NCBI RefSeq assembly: GCF_008764245.1
Contig: NZ_VTQV01000016.1
Coordinates: 1-64,000, forward strand
Source of the DNA: Bacillus subtilis
GTDB lineage: Bacteria; Bacillota; Bacilli; Bacillales; Bacillaceae_C
DNA length: 64,000 nucleotides
Direction: 5' to 3'
Position 1 is the first letter of the stretch; each line of letters begins with the position of its first letter. This document shows positions 50,653 to 61,672 of the stretch, one piece after another. Both the position numbers and the translations under genes were made by a program. Under the pieces are notes generated by a model that did no database searches, was not told where the DNA came from, and was given only the letters and a program-made list of their open reading frames with translations.

Positions 50653-52215
50653 TTACTTCGCATACTCGACCGCTCTTGTTTCTCGAATAACAGTTACTTT
50701 AATATGCCCCGGATAGTCGAGATCATGTTCAATTTTCTTCCGGATATCACGTGCTAGTTTATGCGCCTCTAGGTCATTGATTTGTTCGGGTTTTACAATG
50801 ATCCGAACTTCTCTTCCCGCTTGTATGGCATATGACTTTTCAACACCGTCATAAGACTCGGAAATTTCTTCTAGTTTCTCCAAACGGCGAATATAATTTT
50901 CAAGTGTCTCACTTCTAGCACCAGGCCTTGCTGCTGACAGAGCATCTGCTGCTGCGACTAATACTGAAATCGTTGAAGTAGGTTCTGTATCCCCGTGATG
51001 GGATGCGATACTATTGATCACAACTGGGTGTTCTTTATACTTTGTAGCCAATTCAATCCCAATTTCTACATGGCTACCCTCTACCTCGTGATCAATTGCT
51101 TTTCCAATGTCATGCAGTAAACCTGCACGACGAGCAAGTGTTACGTCCTCTCCTAATTCCGCCGCAAGCAGTCCTGATAGAAAAGCAACTTCTATTGAAT
51201 GCTTAAGAACATTTTGCCCATAGCTTGTTCGATATTTCAATCGTCCCAGTATTTTAATTAGATCAGGATGCAATCCATGGACACTGACCTCAAATGTCGT
51301 CTGTTCACCAATTTCACGAATATGCTCGTCTACTTCACGTCTAGCCTTATCCACCATTTCTTCAATTCGTGCGGGATGGATTCGCCCATCCTGAACAAGT
51401 TTTTCAAGCGCTATTCGTGCAATCTCACGCCTTATCGGGTCAAATCCTGATAAAATTACGGCTTCAGGTGTATCATCGATAATTAAATCAATACCGGTCA
51501 ATGTTTCAAGAGTCCTGATATTTCGGCCTTCTCTACCAATGATTCGACCTTTCATTTCGTCATTTGGTAGATTGACAACGGAAACGGTTGTTTCAGCCAC
51601 ATGCTCAGCTGAACAACGTTGAATGGCAAGAGAAAGAATATTTTTAGCTTTTTTATCAGCTTCTTCTTTTGCTTGCATTTCGCTTTCCTTAATCATAACA
51701 GCCGTCTCATGAGCCAATTCTTTTTCTACATCTGACAGAATAATGGTTTTGGCTTCCTCACGAGTCAGGCCTGAAATCCGTTCTATCTCAGCCTCTTGTT
51801 TATGGACCAACTCATCCACTTTGCTTTCCATCTCTTCAATATGTTGTTGTCTTTCATTAAGAGATTCCTCTTTCCTTTCAAGCGTGTTTTCTCGCTTATC
51901 AAGAGTTTCGTCTTTTCGGTCGAGGTTCTCCTCCTTTTGCAATAATCGCTTTTCTTGTTTTTGCAATTCGGTCCTTCTATCTCGAAGTTCAAGTTCCGTC
52001 TCGGTACGGAGACGGTGATTTTCATCTTTCGCTTCTAACAAGGCTTCCTTCTTTAATGCTTCCGCATCTCGCTTAGCATCCACTAAAATCTGCTCAGCAG
52101 AACTTTTAGCACCTGTTATTTTAGCCTCTGTAATCAATTTAAAAATGAAATAGCCAACAACTAAACCGACGATAAGGGCAAGCAAAATGGAGATGATGAT
52201 AATGGGTGTTTCCAT
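50653..52215 (-). CDS. rny: Ribonuclease Y
   Basis: The product has 520 residues. N-terminal membrane helix (about 4-25), long coiled coil (about 40-200), KH domain ([20 protein letters not shown]) and HD domain ([13 protein letters not shown]). Endonuclease that starts mRNA decay. Same length as in B. subtilis. Promoter at 52349-52377. Confidence 0.97.
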   Translation of the reverse strand: METPIIIISILLALIVGLVVGYFIFKLITEAKITGAKSSAEQILVDAKRDAEALKKEALLEAKDENHRLRTETELELRDRRTELQKQEKRLLQKEENLDRKDETLDKRENTLERKEESLNERQQHIEEMESKVDELVHKQEAEIERISGLTREEAKTIILSDVEKELAHETAVMIKESEMQAKEEADKKAKNILSLAIQRCSAEHVAETTVSVVNLPNDEMKGRIIGREGRNIRTLETLTGIDLIIDDTPEAVILSGFDPIRREIARIALEKLVQDGRIHPARIEEMVDKARREVDEHIREIGEQTTFEVSVHGLHPDLIKILGRLKYRTSYGQNVLKHSIEVAFLSGLLAAELGEDVTLARRAGLLHDIGKAIDHEVEGSHVEIGIELATKYKEHPVVINSIASHHGDTEPTSTISVLVAAADALSAARPGARSETLENYIRRLEKLEEISESYDGVEKSYAIQAGREVRIIVKPEQINDLEAHKLARDIRKKIEHDLDYPGHIKVTVIRETRAVEYAK

Positions 52216-52348
52216 ACTTTCACCTCCCCTTGCTATGAAATTAGAATAATTTTTTTCAATGTCGGCTGGTACATTGCTACATAGGTTTCAATATACTGAG
52301 CCAAGCTCAAATTCATGCATGCGAAAAAAATGTAAAATATACATATTA

Positions 52349-52377
52349 ATTTTATAGTTGTGACGTTTTAATGTCAA
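52349..52377 (-). promoter_or_regulatory. Probable rny promoter
   Basis: Minus strand: TTGACA (52372-52377), 17-bp spacer, TAAAAT (52349-52354). Confidence 0.6.
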
Positions 52378-52401
52378 GTGATGTTCGATTCTATATAGAA
52401 T

Positions 52402-52440
52402 AAAAAAACAAAGTCACTAATAAGTGTAGACTTTGTTTTT
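52402..52440 (-). terminator. Terminator of recA
   Basis: ACAAAGTC / GACTTTGT hairpin with U-run, between recA and rny. Confidence 0.88.
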
Positions 52441-52452
52441 TCAATTTAAACC

Positions 52453-53505
52453 TTATTCATCTAATAAACTGAACTCATTTTGTTCCTCTTCTTCCGCTTC
52501 TGGTGGAATCGTCTTTTCCTCATCCAACTGATAGTGATCACGAATTTTATGCATGATTTCACTTCTAAGTTCCGGATTTTCTTTTAAGAATTGTTTTGCA
52601 TTCTCCCGGCCTTGTCCAAGACGTTCCTCATTATAAGAATACCAAGAGCCACTTTTTTGCACGATATCCAGTTCCGACCCCATGTCAATAATTTCACCTT
52701 CACGGGAGATCCCTTCACCATACATGATATCCACTTCAGCAGTTCGGAATGGAGGAGCGACTTTATTTTTGACGACTTTTACTTTTGTTCTATTTCCGAC
52801 AATATCTTGTCCTTGCTTAAGTTGCTCTGCACGTCGAACTTCAAGACGAACAGATGAGTAAAATTTAAGTGCTCTACCCCCTGGAGTTGTTTCAGGATTT
52901 CCGAACATAACTCCTACTTTTTCACGGATTTGGTTAATAAAAATCGCAATGGTATTTGACTTATTAATTGCACCTGATAGTTTCCTAAGTGCTTGTGACA
53001 TCAAGCGAGCTTGAAGACCTACGTGAGCATCTCCCATTTCACCTTCAATCTCGGCCTTTGGAACTAATGCAGCTACTGAGTCAATGACAATGATTTCAAT
53101 GGCTCCACTTCTTACAAGAGCTTCCGCAATTTCTAAACCTTGCTCACCAGTATCAGGCTGTGAAAGAAGTAATTCATCAATATTCACACCCAATTTTTCG
53201 GCATAAACCGGGTCAAGAGCATGTTCAGCATCAATAAAGGCCGCTTGACCACCGTTTGCTTGCACTTCAGCAATCGCATGAAGAGCAACGGTCGTTTTAC
53301 CGGAACTTTCTGGGCCATAAATTTCTATTACTCGTCCTCGCGGATAGCCCCCAACTCCTAGTGCAATATCAAGAGCAAGAGAGCCACTTGATACAGTAGA
53401 AATTTTTCGGTTTGTTTGTTCTCCTAGTTTCATAACCGAACCTTTTCCAAATTGTTTCTCGATCTGCTTTAATGCCAAGTCTAATGCTTTTTGGCGATCA
53501 CTCAT
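52453..53505 (-). CDS. recA: Recombinase RecA
   Basis: The product has 350 residues. Walker [10 protein letters not shown] (about 67-75), Walker [31 protein letters not shown] loop. Strand exchange, SOS activation and homologous recombination. The duplicate pilin modules could be substrates for it. SOS box and promoter lie upstream. Confidence 0.98.
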   Translation of the reverse strand: MSDRQKALDLALKQIEKQFGKGSVMKLGEQTNRKISTVSSGSLALDIALGVGGYPRGRVIEIYGPESSGKTTVALHAIAEVQANGGQAAFIDAEHALDPVYAEKLGVNIDELLLSQPDTGEQGLEIAEALVRSGAIEIIVIDSVAALVPKAEIEGEMGDAHVGLQARLMSQALRKLSGAINKSNTIAIFINQIREKVGVMFGNPETTPGGRALKFYSSVRLEVRRAEQLKQGQDIVGNRTKVKVVKNKVAPPFRTAEVDIMYGEGISREGEIIDMGSELDIVQKSGSWYSYNEERLGQGRENAKQFLKENPELRSEIMHKIRDHYQLDEEKTIPPEAEEEEQNEFSLLDE

Positions 53506-53569
53506 GAAATATCCTCCCTATGTGTATATTCTATTAAATTCATTTACTATATCACTTCAAGCTAATTCT

Positions 53570-53598
53570 AGTATAAAGCTTTTCATCTTATTTGCCAA
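53570..53598 (-). promoter_or_regulatory. recA promoter
   Basis: Minus strand: TTGGCA (53593-53598), 17-bp spacer, TATACT (53570-53575), with the LexA site just upstream of the -35. Confidence 0.7.
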
Positions 53599-53606
53599 GT
53601 AAAAAT

Positions 53607-53620
53607 CGAACATTTATTCG
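53607..53620. promoter_or_regulatory. LexA (DinR) box of recA
   Basis: CGAACATTTATTCG differs from the Bacillus consensus CGAAC-N4-GTTCG at one base. It lies nine bases upstream of the -35. The rest of the 409-bp gap holds the cinA terminator and nothing else I could identify. Confidence 0.7.
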
Positions 53621-53814
53621 TCGGCTTTTGTCAATAAAATGGCTGCAAATTAGCTTTTTGATTTAGAGAAAAACCTTTTTTTCCAGATTTTTTAATCCGA
53701 AAACGCCATTTTAATAAATTTCAGAAGCAAGCCAACAGGAAAATGGCAATCAAGCAGAGAGAATTTGCTAGTCGTTGAGTGAAAATAGCGAATTTTATAG
53801 TTTACTAAGCAACA

Positions 53815-53842
53815 AAAAAGCGCCATTATGCGCTTTTTGTTT
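53815..53842 (-). terminator. Terminator of cinA
   Basis: AAAAAGCGC / GCGCTTTTT hairpin with T-runs on both sides, usable from both strands. Confidence 0.85.
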
Positions 53843-53914
53843 TTATGAAATCATGACTGTAAGGTAAATGAATATGTATGCAATTTTCTTCCAAGACCTA
53901 TATATGTCAATAGA

Positions 53915-55162
53915 TTAAGTTGGACTATTTTCCAATTCTTTTAACAAATAATAACAGCCATACTTTACTGTCCTTTTTTGGTTTCCAATTCTCGAACCAG
54001 AAAGATTCAATTGATAGGTTTTCGTGGGACGATCATCAAAAGAAATACCAATCCATACCGTTCCCGCTGGATGTCCTTCTAGGGAATCTGGTCCAGCTAC
54101 TCCCGTAAAACTTATTCCAATATTTGTACCTAAAATGGTACGAATATTTTCTGCTAATTCAATCGCACATTGTTCACTTACGACGCCATACTTATCAATC
54201 GTTTCGGCTTTTACCTGACATAGTTTTATTTTTGACTGATTAGAATAACAAACAATTCCTCCGATCAACATCGTGCTTACACCCATTATACCTGTCATTT
54301 CAGATTGAAACATGCCACCTGTTAAGCTTTCCGCTGCTGCAATCGTTAATTCATTTTTATCCAGAACGGTCAGTAATTCCTTCATAATCGTGGTCTGGTC
54401 ATACCCGTAAAAGAATTCTCCCACCCGCGCATTAATTTGCTTTTCCATTTTCTCAATCATTTGAATCGCTTTTTCCTCAGACTGATCACGGGCGGTGATA
54501 CGGATTGTGACTTCATTATCGCCTGCAAGCGGAGCAATGGTTGGATTTGTCTGTGCATCGATAAGATCTTCAATTTCCGTCTCTAATTGTGATTCGCCAA
54601 TTCCAAAGTACCGCAACACTCTTGATTCAATTCTTTCCCGTGATTCTAATTGATCTAAAATAGCGGGTGCACCATATTTTCGTAACATTGGTTGCATTTC
54701 ATGTGGCGGTCCAGGTAACAACATATAAAAATGCTGCGCTTTTTTTACAAACATTCCTGGAGCCATTCCATGTTCGTTAGGCAGTACAGCAGCTCCCTCT
54801 AGGACAAGTGCTTGCTTTTTATTATTCTCAGACATTTTTCTACCTGTTCTTTTAAAATAAGAGACGATATTTTCCATCGCCATGGGATCAGCTACAAGTT
54901 GCTTTCCAGTATGGTTGGCAATTACTTCTTTCGTTAAATCGTCTTTCGTTGGTCCTAATCCACCTGTAAAGATAATAAGATTTGCCCTTTCTTCAGCAAT
55001 CGAAATCGCTTTTTCTAATCTTTTCGGATTATCGCCAACAACCGTATGATAATAAACATGAACTCCTAATTCTGCTAGCTCACGTGATATAAACTGTGCA
55101 TTCGAATTGACAATTTGCCCCAATAACAGTTCTGTTCCTACTGCAATAATTTCAGCATTCAT
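53915..55162 (-). CDS. cinA: CinA, damage-induced/competence protein
   Basis: The product has 415 residues. N-terminal MoaB-like domain ([18 protein letters not shown]) and C-terminal CinA/PncC domain ([24 protein letters not shown]...GTVW). Deamidates NMN and hydrolyses ADP-ribose in characterised members. Conserved position before recA. Confidence 0.95.
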   Translation of the reverse strand: MNAEIIAVGTELLLGQIVNSNAQFISRELAELGVHVYYHTVVGDNPKRLEKAISIAEERANLIIFTGGLGPTKDDLTKEVIANHTGKQLVADPMAMENIVSYFKRTGRKMSENNKKQALVLEGAAVLPNEHGMAPGMFVKKAQHFYMLLPGPPHEMQPMLRKYGAPAILDQLESRERIESRVLRYFGIGESQLETEIEDLIDAQTNPTIAPLAGDNEVTIRITARDQSEEKAIQMIEKMEKQINARVGEFFYGYDQTTIMKELLTVLDKNELTIAAAESLTGGMFQSEMTGIMGVSTMLIGGIVCYSNQSKIKLCQVKAETIDKYGVVSEQCAIELAENIRTILGTNIGISFTGVAGPDSLEGHPAGTVWIGISFDDRPTKTYQLNLSGSRIGNQKRTVKYGCYYLLKELENSPT

Positions 55163-55192
55163 TCCAGCAATTCCTTCCCTATATTATAATCA

Positions 55193-55771
55193 TTATTTTG
55201 AATTTAATAGAGCTTTTCTATTTTTGTAAAAGTATTCATATCCAGACCAGATTGTAAAAATCATCGCCACCCATAAAGCGATTAAAGCAAAAGGGAACCC
55301 GATTGCTTCAAAAAAGATATTATTAAGAAGCAAGGCCGAAATAGCAATAATTTGCGTCCATGTTTTTATTTTTCCCAACATATTCGCTGCAACTACCTCA
55401 CCTGAGCCAGCCAATACAAGGCGTAGTCCTGTAACGGCGAATTCCCGACTAATGATAATGATGACGATCCATGAAGGGGCGAGTTGCATTTCAACCAAAA
55501 CAATAAGGGCCGCAGAAACAAGTAGTTTATCGGCAAGCGGATCCAAAAACTTACCTAAAGTTGTCACCAATTCGTATTTTCGCGCAAAATAACCATCTAC
55601 CCAATCTGTCACTGCTGCAATAATAAAAATCAAGGCACCGATCAGATGGGCCAGTTTAATTTCTGTTCCGGGAAGATGTACAATGCCCCAACGAAAGGGG
55701 ACAAGCATAAATATTAAAAAAATCGGAATTAGTAAGATTCTAGATACAGTAATTTTATTCGGCAAATTCAT
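55193..55771 (-). CDS. pgsA: Phosphatidylglycerophosphate synthase PgsA
   Basis: The product has 192 residues. CDP-alcohol phosphotransferase motif DWVDGYFARKYELVTTLGKF (D-x2-D-G-x2-A-R-x8-G-x3-D). Several transmembrane helices. ATG 55771 with GGAGG ten bases upstream, consistent with family length. Makes phosphatidylglycerol phosphate. Confidence 0.95.
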   Translation of the reverse strand: MNLPNKITVSRILLIPIFLIFMLVPFRWGIVHLPGTEIKLAHLIGALIFIIAAVTDWVDGYFARKYELVTTLGKFLDPLADKLLVSAALIVLVEMQLAPSWIVIIIISREFAVTGLRLVLAGSGEVVAANMLGKIKTWTQIIAISALLLNNIFFEAIGFPFALIALWVAMIFTIWSGYEYFYKNRKALLNSK

Positions 55772-55821
55772 GAACACAGTTCCTCCCAATCAAATGCTTA
55801 AAACTCTCTCAATTTAAACTT

Positions 55822-55849
55822 AGTAAAAATAACCGCCGGCAAGCGGCGG
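55822..55849 (-). terminator. Terminator of rodZ
   Basis: CCGCCG / CGGCGG with five-base loop, then TTATTTTT on the minus strand. Confidence 0.82.
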
Positions 55850-55854
55850 GAAAA

Positions 55855-56757
55855 TTATTGTTGTTGCTTATTAAACTTTATAATAATATTTTGTACGGTC
55901 GCATCGCTTTCCAATTCTAGTTTCTCGTCATTTACATAGATTTCCGTATCCATTGCTCTCCCCGTCCGAATGTACGCTTCTGAGTCTTCGGAGAAATCAT
56001 ACGTTTCACTTTCCCCGTTAGCTATTTTCTTAGACGCGTATTGTTTATCGCTATTATTGGTCACTTGAATCCATGCTTCTCCAGAATCCGTCGCTTTTAC
56101 CGTCACTTCATACTTATCGGCAGCATTGGTAACCTCATAAGTTGTTGTATTTCCTGAAACTCCTTCCATCGTGATTTTCTGCTCTTCCTCTTCTTCACTT
56201 TCTTCTGATTGATCATTCGTATTCTCTGATTCATCTTGCTCGGTTGAATCCGTCTGATCCTCCTCATCACCTTCACTGGTATCAGGCGGAGATACATCAT
56301 TTGATTCGGTAATATTAATCCCTTCATTTTGCTTATCTACTGGATTTTTATCATTTGAAGTTAGAAAATTGGTTACTAAATACCATATCAAAACCACAAT
56401 CGCTATAAAGAAAATAGCCATTAAAATTTTAGGAAAAAACTCGATAATTTTCGACGTTTTACGTGACACTGAATTTCGCGATTGTACACGTGTTAATTTC
56501 TCAGGCAAATCATCTTCATAAGCTACAGGGATCTCATTTTTATATTCCTCAAACAGAACTTCAGGCTCAAGATCAACAGCCTCAGCGTATTGCTTAATAA
56601 ATGCCCGGGTATAAAACTTCCCTGGCATCACTTCAAAATTTCCTTCTTCAATCGCAGACAGATACCGTTTCTGTATTCTTGTAATAGCTTGAAGTTCGTC
56701 CAATGTAAGACTTTTTTCCTCTCGCGCCATCCGCAGTCTGCTACCTAAATCTGACAA
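55855..56757 (-). CDS. rodZ: RodZ (YmfM), cell-shape protein
   Basis: The product has about 300 residues. HTH_25 domain at the N-terminus (LTLDELQAITRIQKRYLSAI), transmembrane helix about 110-130, acidic linker and C-terminal DUF4115-type beta domain. Anchors MreB to the membrane. The TTG start is not certain: 56757 has AGGTG six bases upstream. Confidence 0.92.
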   Translation of the reverse strand: MSDLGSRLRMAREEKSLTLDELQAITRIQKRYLSAIEEGNFEVMPGKFYTRAFIKQYAEAVDLEPEVLFEEYKNEIPVAYEDDLPEKLTRVQSRNSVSRKTSKIIEFFPKILMAIFFIAIVVLIWYLVTNFLTSNDKNPVDKQNEGINITESNDVSPPDTSEGDEEDQTDSTEQDESENTNDQSEESEEEEEQKITMEGVSGNTTTYEVTNAADKYEVTVKATDSGEAWIQVTNNSDKQYASKKIANGESETYDFSEDSEAYIRTGRAMDTEIYVNDEKLELESDATVQNIIIKFNKQQQ

Positions 56758-56775
56758 TGCCAACACCTGCCTATC

Positions 56776-57564
56776 CTAAAAATCAAACCCAAAATTAGGT
56801 TCACTAAAAAGGTTGTTTTGCGAAACCGCTTCGTATGTAATTTTTTCCTCATGTGTATTTCTTAGTTCGATAATATAATCGAAATCTTCAATCGAATACT
56901 CAGAATGCTGAACAAAAATATCGGGATGTTCGATTACTTTCACAGCGGGGAGCCGCATAATTTCTCGGACAAGCTGCAAATGCCTTTCATCTGCACGCTT
57001 TCTAGATACAATCCCATCAATAATAAAGATATTGTCGGCATCGTATTCATCCTTAATTAATTCCTTACGTATCGTTTGTTTTAATAAAGTGGAAGAAACA
57101 AACAGCCATTTTTTATTTGCACAAACACTCGAGGCCACCACTGATTCAGTTTTCCCCACTCGTGGCATTCCCCTAATCCCAATTAGTTTATGCCCTTCTT
57201 GTTTAAATAATTCAGCCATAAAGTCTACAAGAAGTCCTAGTTCGTCCCGAACAAATCGAAATGTCTTTTTGTCATCCATATCCCGTTGAATATAGCGACC
57301 ATGTCTAACTGCTAAACGATCACGAAGCTTTGGTTCCCTCATCTTTGTCACTTTAATTGTATCAACTGTATCTAAAATCGATTCTAATCGTTTTATTTGC
57401 ATTTCATTACTAGCACGTATCAAAAGACCACGTCTTCCACTATCTACCCCATTAATGCTAACGATATTAATCGATAGCATCCCTAATAACGAAGAGATAT
57501 CTCCTAAAAGACCGGGTCGATCAATTGTAATCTCATATTCAAAATACCATTCTTTCCGATCCAC
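56776..57564 (-). CDS. ymfK: YmfK, DUF3388 protein
   Basis: The product has about 262 residues: an N-terminal ACT-like part (YEITIDRPGLLGDISSLLGM), a DNA/nucleotide-type domain with P-loop-like GMPRVGKTES (about 142-151) and a C-terminal region. DUF3388 function is unknown. GTG 57564 has GAGGAG nine bases upstream; an earlier start at 57585 is possible. Follows ymfJ's neighbourhood as in B. subtilis. Confidence 0.85.
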   Translation of the reverse strand: MDRKEWYFEYEITIDRPGLLGDISSLLGMLSINIVSINGVDSGRRGLLIRASNEMQIKRLESILDTVDTIKVTKMREPKLRDRLAVRHGRYIQRDMDDKKTFRFVRDELGLLVDFMAELFKQEGHKLIGIRGMPRVGKTESVVASSVCANKKWLFVSSTLLKQTIRKELIKDEYDADNIFIIDGIVSRKRADERHLQLVREIMRLPAVKVIEHPDIFVQHSEYSIEDFDYIIELRNTHEEKITYEAVSQNNLFSEPNFGFDF

Positions 57565-57669
57565 TGCGACCCACTCCTCGGTCAAACTAAAGTTTACGTA
57601 AAGATGTCTAGTATATATAATAACGGATAATCATTTAATTTGAAAGAAAAACATATTGTGAATGAGACG

Positions 57670-57736
57670 AAAAAAAGACTGGTTCTAGAGCGTTTTCTTT
57701 TCGAAAAAGGGAAAAGAAATTACTTTAGAACCAGTC
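57670..57736 (-). terminator. Terminator of ymfJ
   Basis: GACTGGTTCTA / TAGAACCAGTC with a 37-base loop that itself contains a hairpin, and seven U. Confidence 0.8.
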
Positions 57737-57752
57737 AATTTGTCCTTCGATA

Positions 57753-58010
57753 TTATTTAGTACTGTTATTTTCTACAAGCTTTACCATCACACTAGCAAT
57801 GGCTTCTTGTTCTTCCTCCGAAGCAACAGACCAAAGGTCAGATAAAACTCTTTGTTGCTCATTTTTCGGGTCTACATGATTGGCTAAATAATCGCCTACA
57901 TGATGGGCCATTTTATTAATAACTTTTCCGGACATTCCTTGATCCTGTGCATCATCAAGTTGGTCACCTAAAAAGTTTTTCCATTGATCCCAATTATTAA
58001 GAATTGACAT
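57753..58010 (-). CDS. ymfJ: YmfJ, DUF3243 protein
   Basis: The product has 85 residues. Helical, acidic (DNWDQWKNF-type start, NKMAHHVGDYLANHVDPKN). Conserved in Bacillaceae with unknown function. GGAGG precedes the ATG. Confidence 0.9.
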   Translation of the reverse strand: MSILNNWDQWKNFLGDQLDDAQDQGMSGKVINKMAHHVGDYLANHVDPKNEQQRVLSDLWSVASEEEQEAIASVMVKLVENNSTK

Positions 58011-58082
58011 GTCATATCCTCCTTTAATTGAACAACTTCACAGTTATTATGTACAAGTCAAAATTACATTATTCTTTGGAAA

Positions 58083-58805
58083 TCATGTATACCAGCCACC
58101 ATTTACTGCTAAAACTTGTCCAGTTATATAGGAAGACTTTTCAGATAATAAGAAAGAAACAGCGCCAGAAATATCTTGTGGTTCAGCTATGTATCCGAGG
58201 GGAATAGCGGATTCAAGATCTTGTAATTCTTGTGAATTAAACTGGGCTAACATATTCGTTTTGACTGCCCCAGGAGCAACACAATTAATTCGTAGGCTTG
58301 AACTCGCTGTTTCTTTACTTAATGATTTAACGAACGCTATTTGCGCCCCCTTAACGGTCGAGTATATCACTTCACAAGCCGCTCCTGTTTGTCCCCATAT
58401 TGAGCTAATAAGCACAATACGAGAAGATGGACGTTGCATTAAACGGGGTAATAATGCTTGGACCAATACCATCGGACTTTTTATATGAAGTTGCCACATT
58501 TTGTCCATTTCCATTTCATCCAAGTCAGAAAAAAGACCATATGGTGCCGAACCAGAACAATAAACAATTGCATCAATTTGGAAGATGTTCTCAAGAAGCT
58601 GGTTAGTCCCCTCTCTCGTTGATAAATCGGTACAAATTGGAATACATTCTATATTATATTGGTTTAATTGATTCATTAAATGAAATACATTTTGCTTATT
58701 TTTATGATAATGTAAATAGAGATTCCATCCTTGACTAGCTAGTTCTTCAGCTATCGCTGAACCAATCCCTCCGCTAGCCCCAGTGATTAAAGCAAATTTC
58801 CGCAT
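58083..58805 (-). CDS. ymfI: YmfI, short-chain dehydrogenase/reductase
   Basis: The product has 240 residues. NAD(P) motif TGASGGIGSAIAEEL (about 8-22) and catalytic Y-x3-K (VIYSTVKGAQIAF, about 150). Substrate unknown. Downstream of ymfH in the B. subtilis order. Confidence 0.92.
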   Translation of the reverse strand: MRKFALITGASGGIGSAIAEELASQGWNLYLHYHKNKQNVFHLMNQLNQYNIECIPICTDLSTREGTNQLLENIFQIDAIVYCSGSAPYGLFSDLDEMEMDKMWQLHIKSPMVLVQALLPRLMQRPSSRIVLISSIWGQTGAACEVIYSTVKGAQIAFVKSLSKETASSSLRINCVAPGAVKTNMLAQFNSQELQDLESAIPLGYIAEPQDISGAVSFLLSEKSSYITGQVLAVNGGWYT

Positions 58806-58828
58806 CTTATTCCCCTCGCTCCTTCAAT

Positions 58829-58866
58829 TAAAAATGCCCGGCACGCACAATTCGGGACCGGGCAAA
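58829..58866 (-). terminator. Terminator of ymfH
   Basis: TGCCCGG / CCGGGCA hairpin and AU-rich tail on the minus strand. Confidence 0.85.
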
Positions 58867-58891
58867 ACACTTTTAGAAATCCGTTGCCAAT

Positions 58892-60181
58892 TTACTGTTT
58901 TGGAACAACTTGACAAACCGTCATCCGGCTTTCTTCAATCAAATCATTAGCCGCTGATAAAACATCTTGAATGGTCAATTTCTCTAATACGGGAACAACA
59001 TCGAATAAATTCATTTCATTAAAAATAAATCTTGTGAATTGATTCGCAATGTACTCCTGGGAATTTAGTGAGCGTAGAAATCGACCAATTCGTTTTTTCT
59101 TAGCTCTTTCTAGTGTTTCTTCTGTAATATATTTCCCAGTCTTTGCCTCTAACAAAATGCTATTCACCTTATTCGCAAGCTCTTCAGGTTTTTTCGTGTT
59201 TCCGCCAATAATGGCAAAACCATAGCTTTGTTCTTGTGAATATTCATATTGAAAGGTATCATCAATTAATTCACTTGTATATAACTCTTCATACAAATCA
59301 GAGCTTTTGCCAAACAATATGTCCATAAAAAGAGATGTAGATAATTCATTTTTTAACATTTCTTTACCTGTTTGGTCAATCTTTGTAGATTTCACTCCTA
59401 CAAAACATTTAGGTGTCTGTACATTCATTTCTAGCACCTGCATTTTTTGAGCGACTGTTTCTGGCTCGTTCTCAAACATGCGCTCAATTTCTGGTGCTGC
59501 TTGATACTGCTTTGCCGCCTGATCATCCCGAATGAACGTCATGATTTCCGTAGGATCGAGTGGTCCTGTGACGAATAACATCATATTACTCGGGTGGTAA
59601 AAGGTCTCATAACATTCATAGAGCAATTCAGCCGTAATATGTGATATGGATTCTACCGTACCAGCAATATCTATTTTCACTGGATGATGATGATACATAT
59701 TTTCGATTGTCCCGAAATAAGCCCTCCAATCAGGGTTATCGTCATACATCATAATTTCCTGGCCAATGATCCCTTTTTCCTTTTCTACCGTCTTTTCAGT
59801 AAAATAAGGTTTTTGAACCATATCCAACAAAGTTTTTAAATTAAGTTTTACATGATCTGTACTGGAAAATAAATAAGCGGTCCGATCAAAAGATGTAAAG
59901 GCATTGGCCGATGCCCCTTGTTTACTAAATGTTTGAAAAGTATCCCCATCCTCTTTTTCAAACATCTTATGTTCTAGAAAATGGGCGATGCCATCAGGGA
60001 CACGTTTAAATTCAGCTTGATTAAGTGGTTTGAAATGATGATCAATGGAACCATATTTTGTTGTAAACGTCACATAGGTTTTATTAAATCCAGGTTTAGG
60101 TAAAATATAAACATCTAAGCCATTATCCAATTTTTCATGATACAATGTTTCGTTTATTTGAGTAAATTCTACTTTATTCAT
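58892..60181 (-). CDS. ymfH: YmfH, M16-family zinc protease-like
   Basis: The product has 429 residues. H-x-x-E-H motif (HFLEHKMFE, about 68-76), typical of M16 proteases, and a downstream Glu. Partner of YmfF. Possibly needed for processing of small peptides, as in related AlbF-type proteins. Reading frame is intact. Confidence 0.9.
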   Translation of the reverse strand: MNKVEFTQINETLYHEKLDNGLDVYILPKPGFNKTYVTFTTKYGSIDHHFKPLNQAEFKRVPDGIAHFLEHKMFEKEDGDTFQTFSKQGASANAFTSFDRTAYLFSSTDHVKLNLKTLLDMVQKPYFTEKTVEKEKGIIGQEIMMYDDNPDWRAYFGTIENMYHHHPVKIDIAGTVESISHITAELLYECYETFYHPSNMMLFVTGPLDPTEIMTFIRDDQAAKQYQAAPEIERMFENEPETVAQKMQVLEMNVQTPKCFVGVKSTKIDQTGKEMLKNELSTSLFMDILFGKSSDLYEELYTSELIDDTFQYEYSQEQSYGFAIIGGNTKKPEELANKVNSILLEAKTGKYITEETLERAKKKRIGRFLRSLNSQEYIANQFTRFIFNEMNLFDVVPVLEKLTIQDVLSAANDLIEESRMTVCQVVPKQ

Positions 60182-60184
60182 TTT

Positions 60185-61459
60185 TTACTCACCTTCCGTT
60201 CCAGCCAAAAAGTAAATCGTATCCATTTCGATCTTCTTGGCTACTTCAATAATTTCTTCTTTTGAAACTGCTTGAATCCGTTCAAGCCAATTCGCTAACG
60301 TGATATTTTTATCTCCTATATAATTATTATAGAGAACCTCTATAAAACCTTTAGGAGAATCAAGAGTTTCCAAAAGCTCATTTTTAATGACTGCCTTTGT
60401 TTGCTCGATTTCTTTATCCGTAAATTCGCCTAACCTCATCATTTCCAATTGTTCCTTAATGATGGAAACGGCTTTATCATAATTTTGATTTTCGATCCCT
60501 GACATGATCATCAGTAAACCTTTATGACTTTCAATTCGACTTGCAGCGTAATAAGCTAGACTTTCTTTTTCCCGTACATTAATAAACAGTTTTGAGTGAG
60601 CAAATCCACCAAAAATACCATTAAACATCTGTAAAGCGTAGTATTCTTGATCTCCAAGAAGAATATTTGTGCGGCAGCCAATATTTAATTTACCTTGATT
60701 TAAGTCCTGATGTTCTTTTACTACATTAATTTCCTCAATATCCTTTTTTGCTGGTCTATTTTTTTGCTTCATGACCCGATCGGAAAGAGACAAAACTGAA
60801 AATAAATTTTGGACTTCCGATAACTGAATGTCTCCGATGATATACAAATCAATTTGATCCTCGTTAAGAGCTTGTTGGTAATATTCGTAAAGCTGTTCAC
60901 CTGTAATCCCATCAATTTCATTGAGTTCTCCAGTTGGCTGAATCGAATAGGGCTCATTTTTACACATTTCCTCTACCAAGCGGACGGTCGCATAGCGCAT
61001 TTTATCATCATAAAGAGAATGAATTCTTTCTTTTAATCCTCTTTTTTCCTTTTTCATTGTTTTATCATCGAATTGGTCATTCGTGACATTGGGATGAAGT
61101 AACACTTCAGTTAAAAATTCAACCCCCTTATGTAAAAGAGGAGTTTTGTCTTGCAAATATTTCTCATTTGCTATTTCTAATGTAAAACTAATGATGTTTT
61201 CTTCTCCCTTTTTACTCGTATCCGCGTAAAAAGATGCACCATAAAATTCATCCAAATAGGATCGTAACGCACCAGTAGTAGAATATTTCTTTGTGCTACT
61301 TTGCATAACTAATGGCAATAACGCTCTTAATGTAGCCGTTTCTTTTTGCAGGGGAGCTTTCATTTTCCAGACAATCGTATTGGTTTTATATTTCTCAGTC
61401 TGCAGCATATGTAGAGTAAAACCGTTCATTTTTACAATATGTTCTTTTTCAAATTCCAT
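60185..61459 (-). CDS. ymfF: YmfF, M16-family protein lacking the zinc motif
   Basis: The product has 424 residues. M16 fold, but H-x-x-E-H is replaced, so it is the structural partner of YmfH. Four bases separate it from ymfH, so they are translated together. Ends as expected. Confidence 0.88.
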   Translation of the reverse strand: MEFEKEHIVKMNGFTLHMLQTEKYKTNTIVWKMKAPLQKETATLRALLPLVMQSSTKKYSTTGALRSYLDEFYGASFYADTSKKGEENIISFTLEIANEKYLQDKTPLLHKGVEFLTEVLLHPNVTNDQFDDKTMKKEKRGLKERIHSLYDDKMRYATVRLVEEMCKNEPYSIQPTGELNEIDGITGEQLYEYYQQALNEDQIDLYIIGDIQLSEVQNLFSVLSLSDRVMKQKNRPAKKDIEEINVVKEHQDLNQGKLNIGCRTNILLGDQEYYALQMFNGIFGGFAHSKLFINVREKESLAYYAASRIESHKGLLMIMSGIENQNYDKAVSIIKEQLEMMRLGEFTDKEIEQTKAVIKNELLETLDSPKGFIEVLYNNYIGDKNITLANWLERIQAVSKEEIIEVAKKIEMDTIYFLAGTEGE

Positions 61460-61519
61460 TGGTTAAACCTCCATTAATGATAGTTAAAAGGGATGCGCGC
61501 GTTACTTTACATAATATTT

Positions 61520-61560
61520 TTATAATAAAGTGCATCAAAGAAATATAAGTGATGCACTTT
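61520..61560 (-). terminator. Terminator of ftsK/spoIIIE
   Basis: AAAGTGCATCA / TGATGCACTTT hairpin, U-rich tail, between ftsK and ymfF. Confidence 0.82.
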
Positions 61561-61672
61561 ATTTTATGTTATTAAATATGAAATATGCGAACAGGTAGCT
61601 AATCGATCAGACAATCTTTTTGTCTAGCTCAGGCGGTAGGGGATTGAGGTCAAATAACCGCCTTCCGCTTTT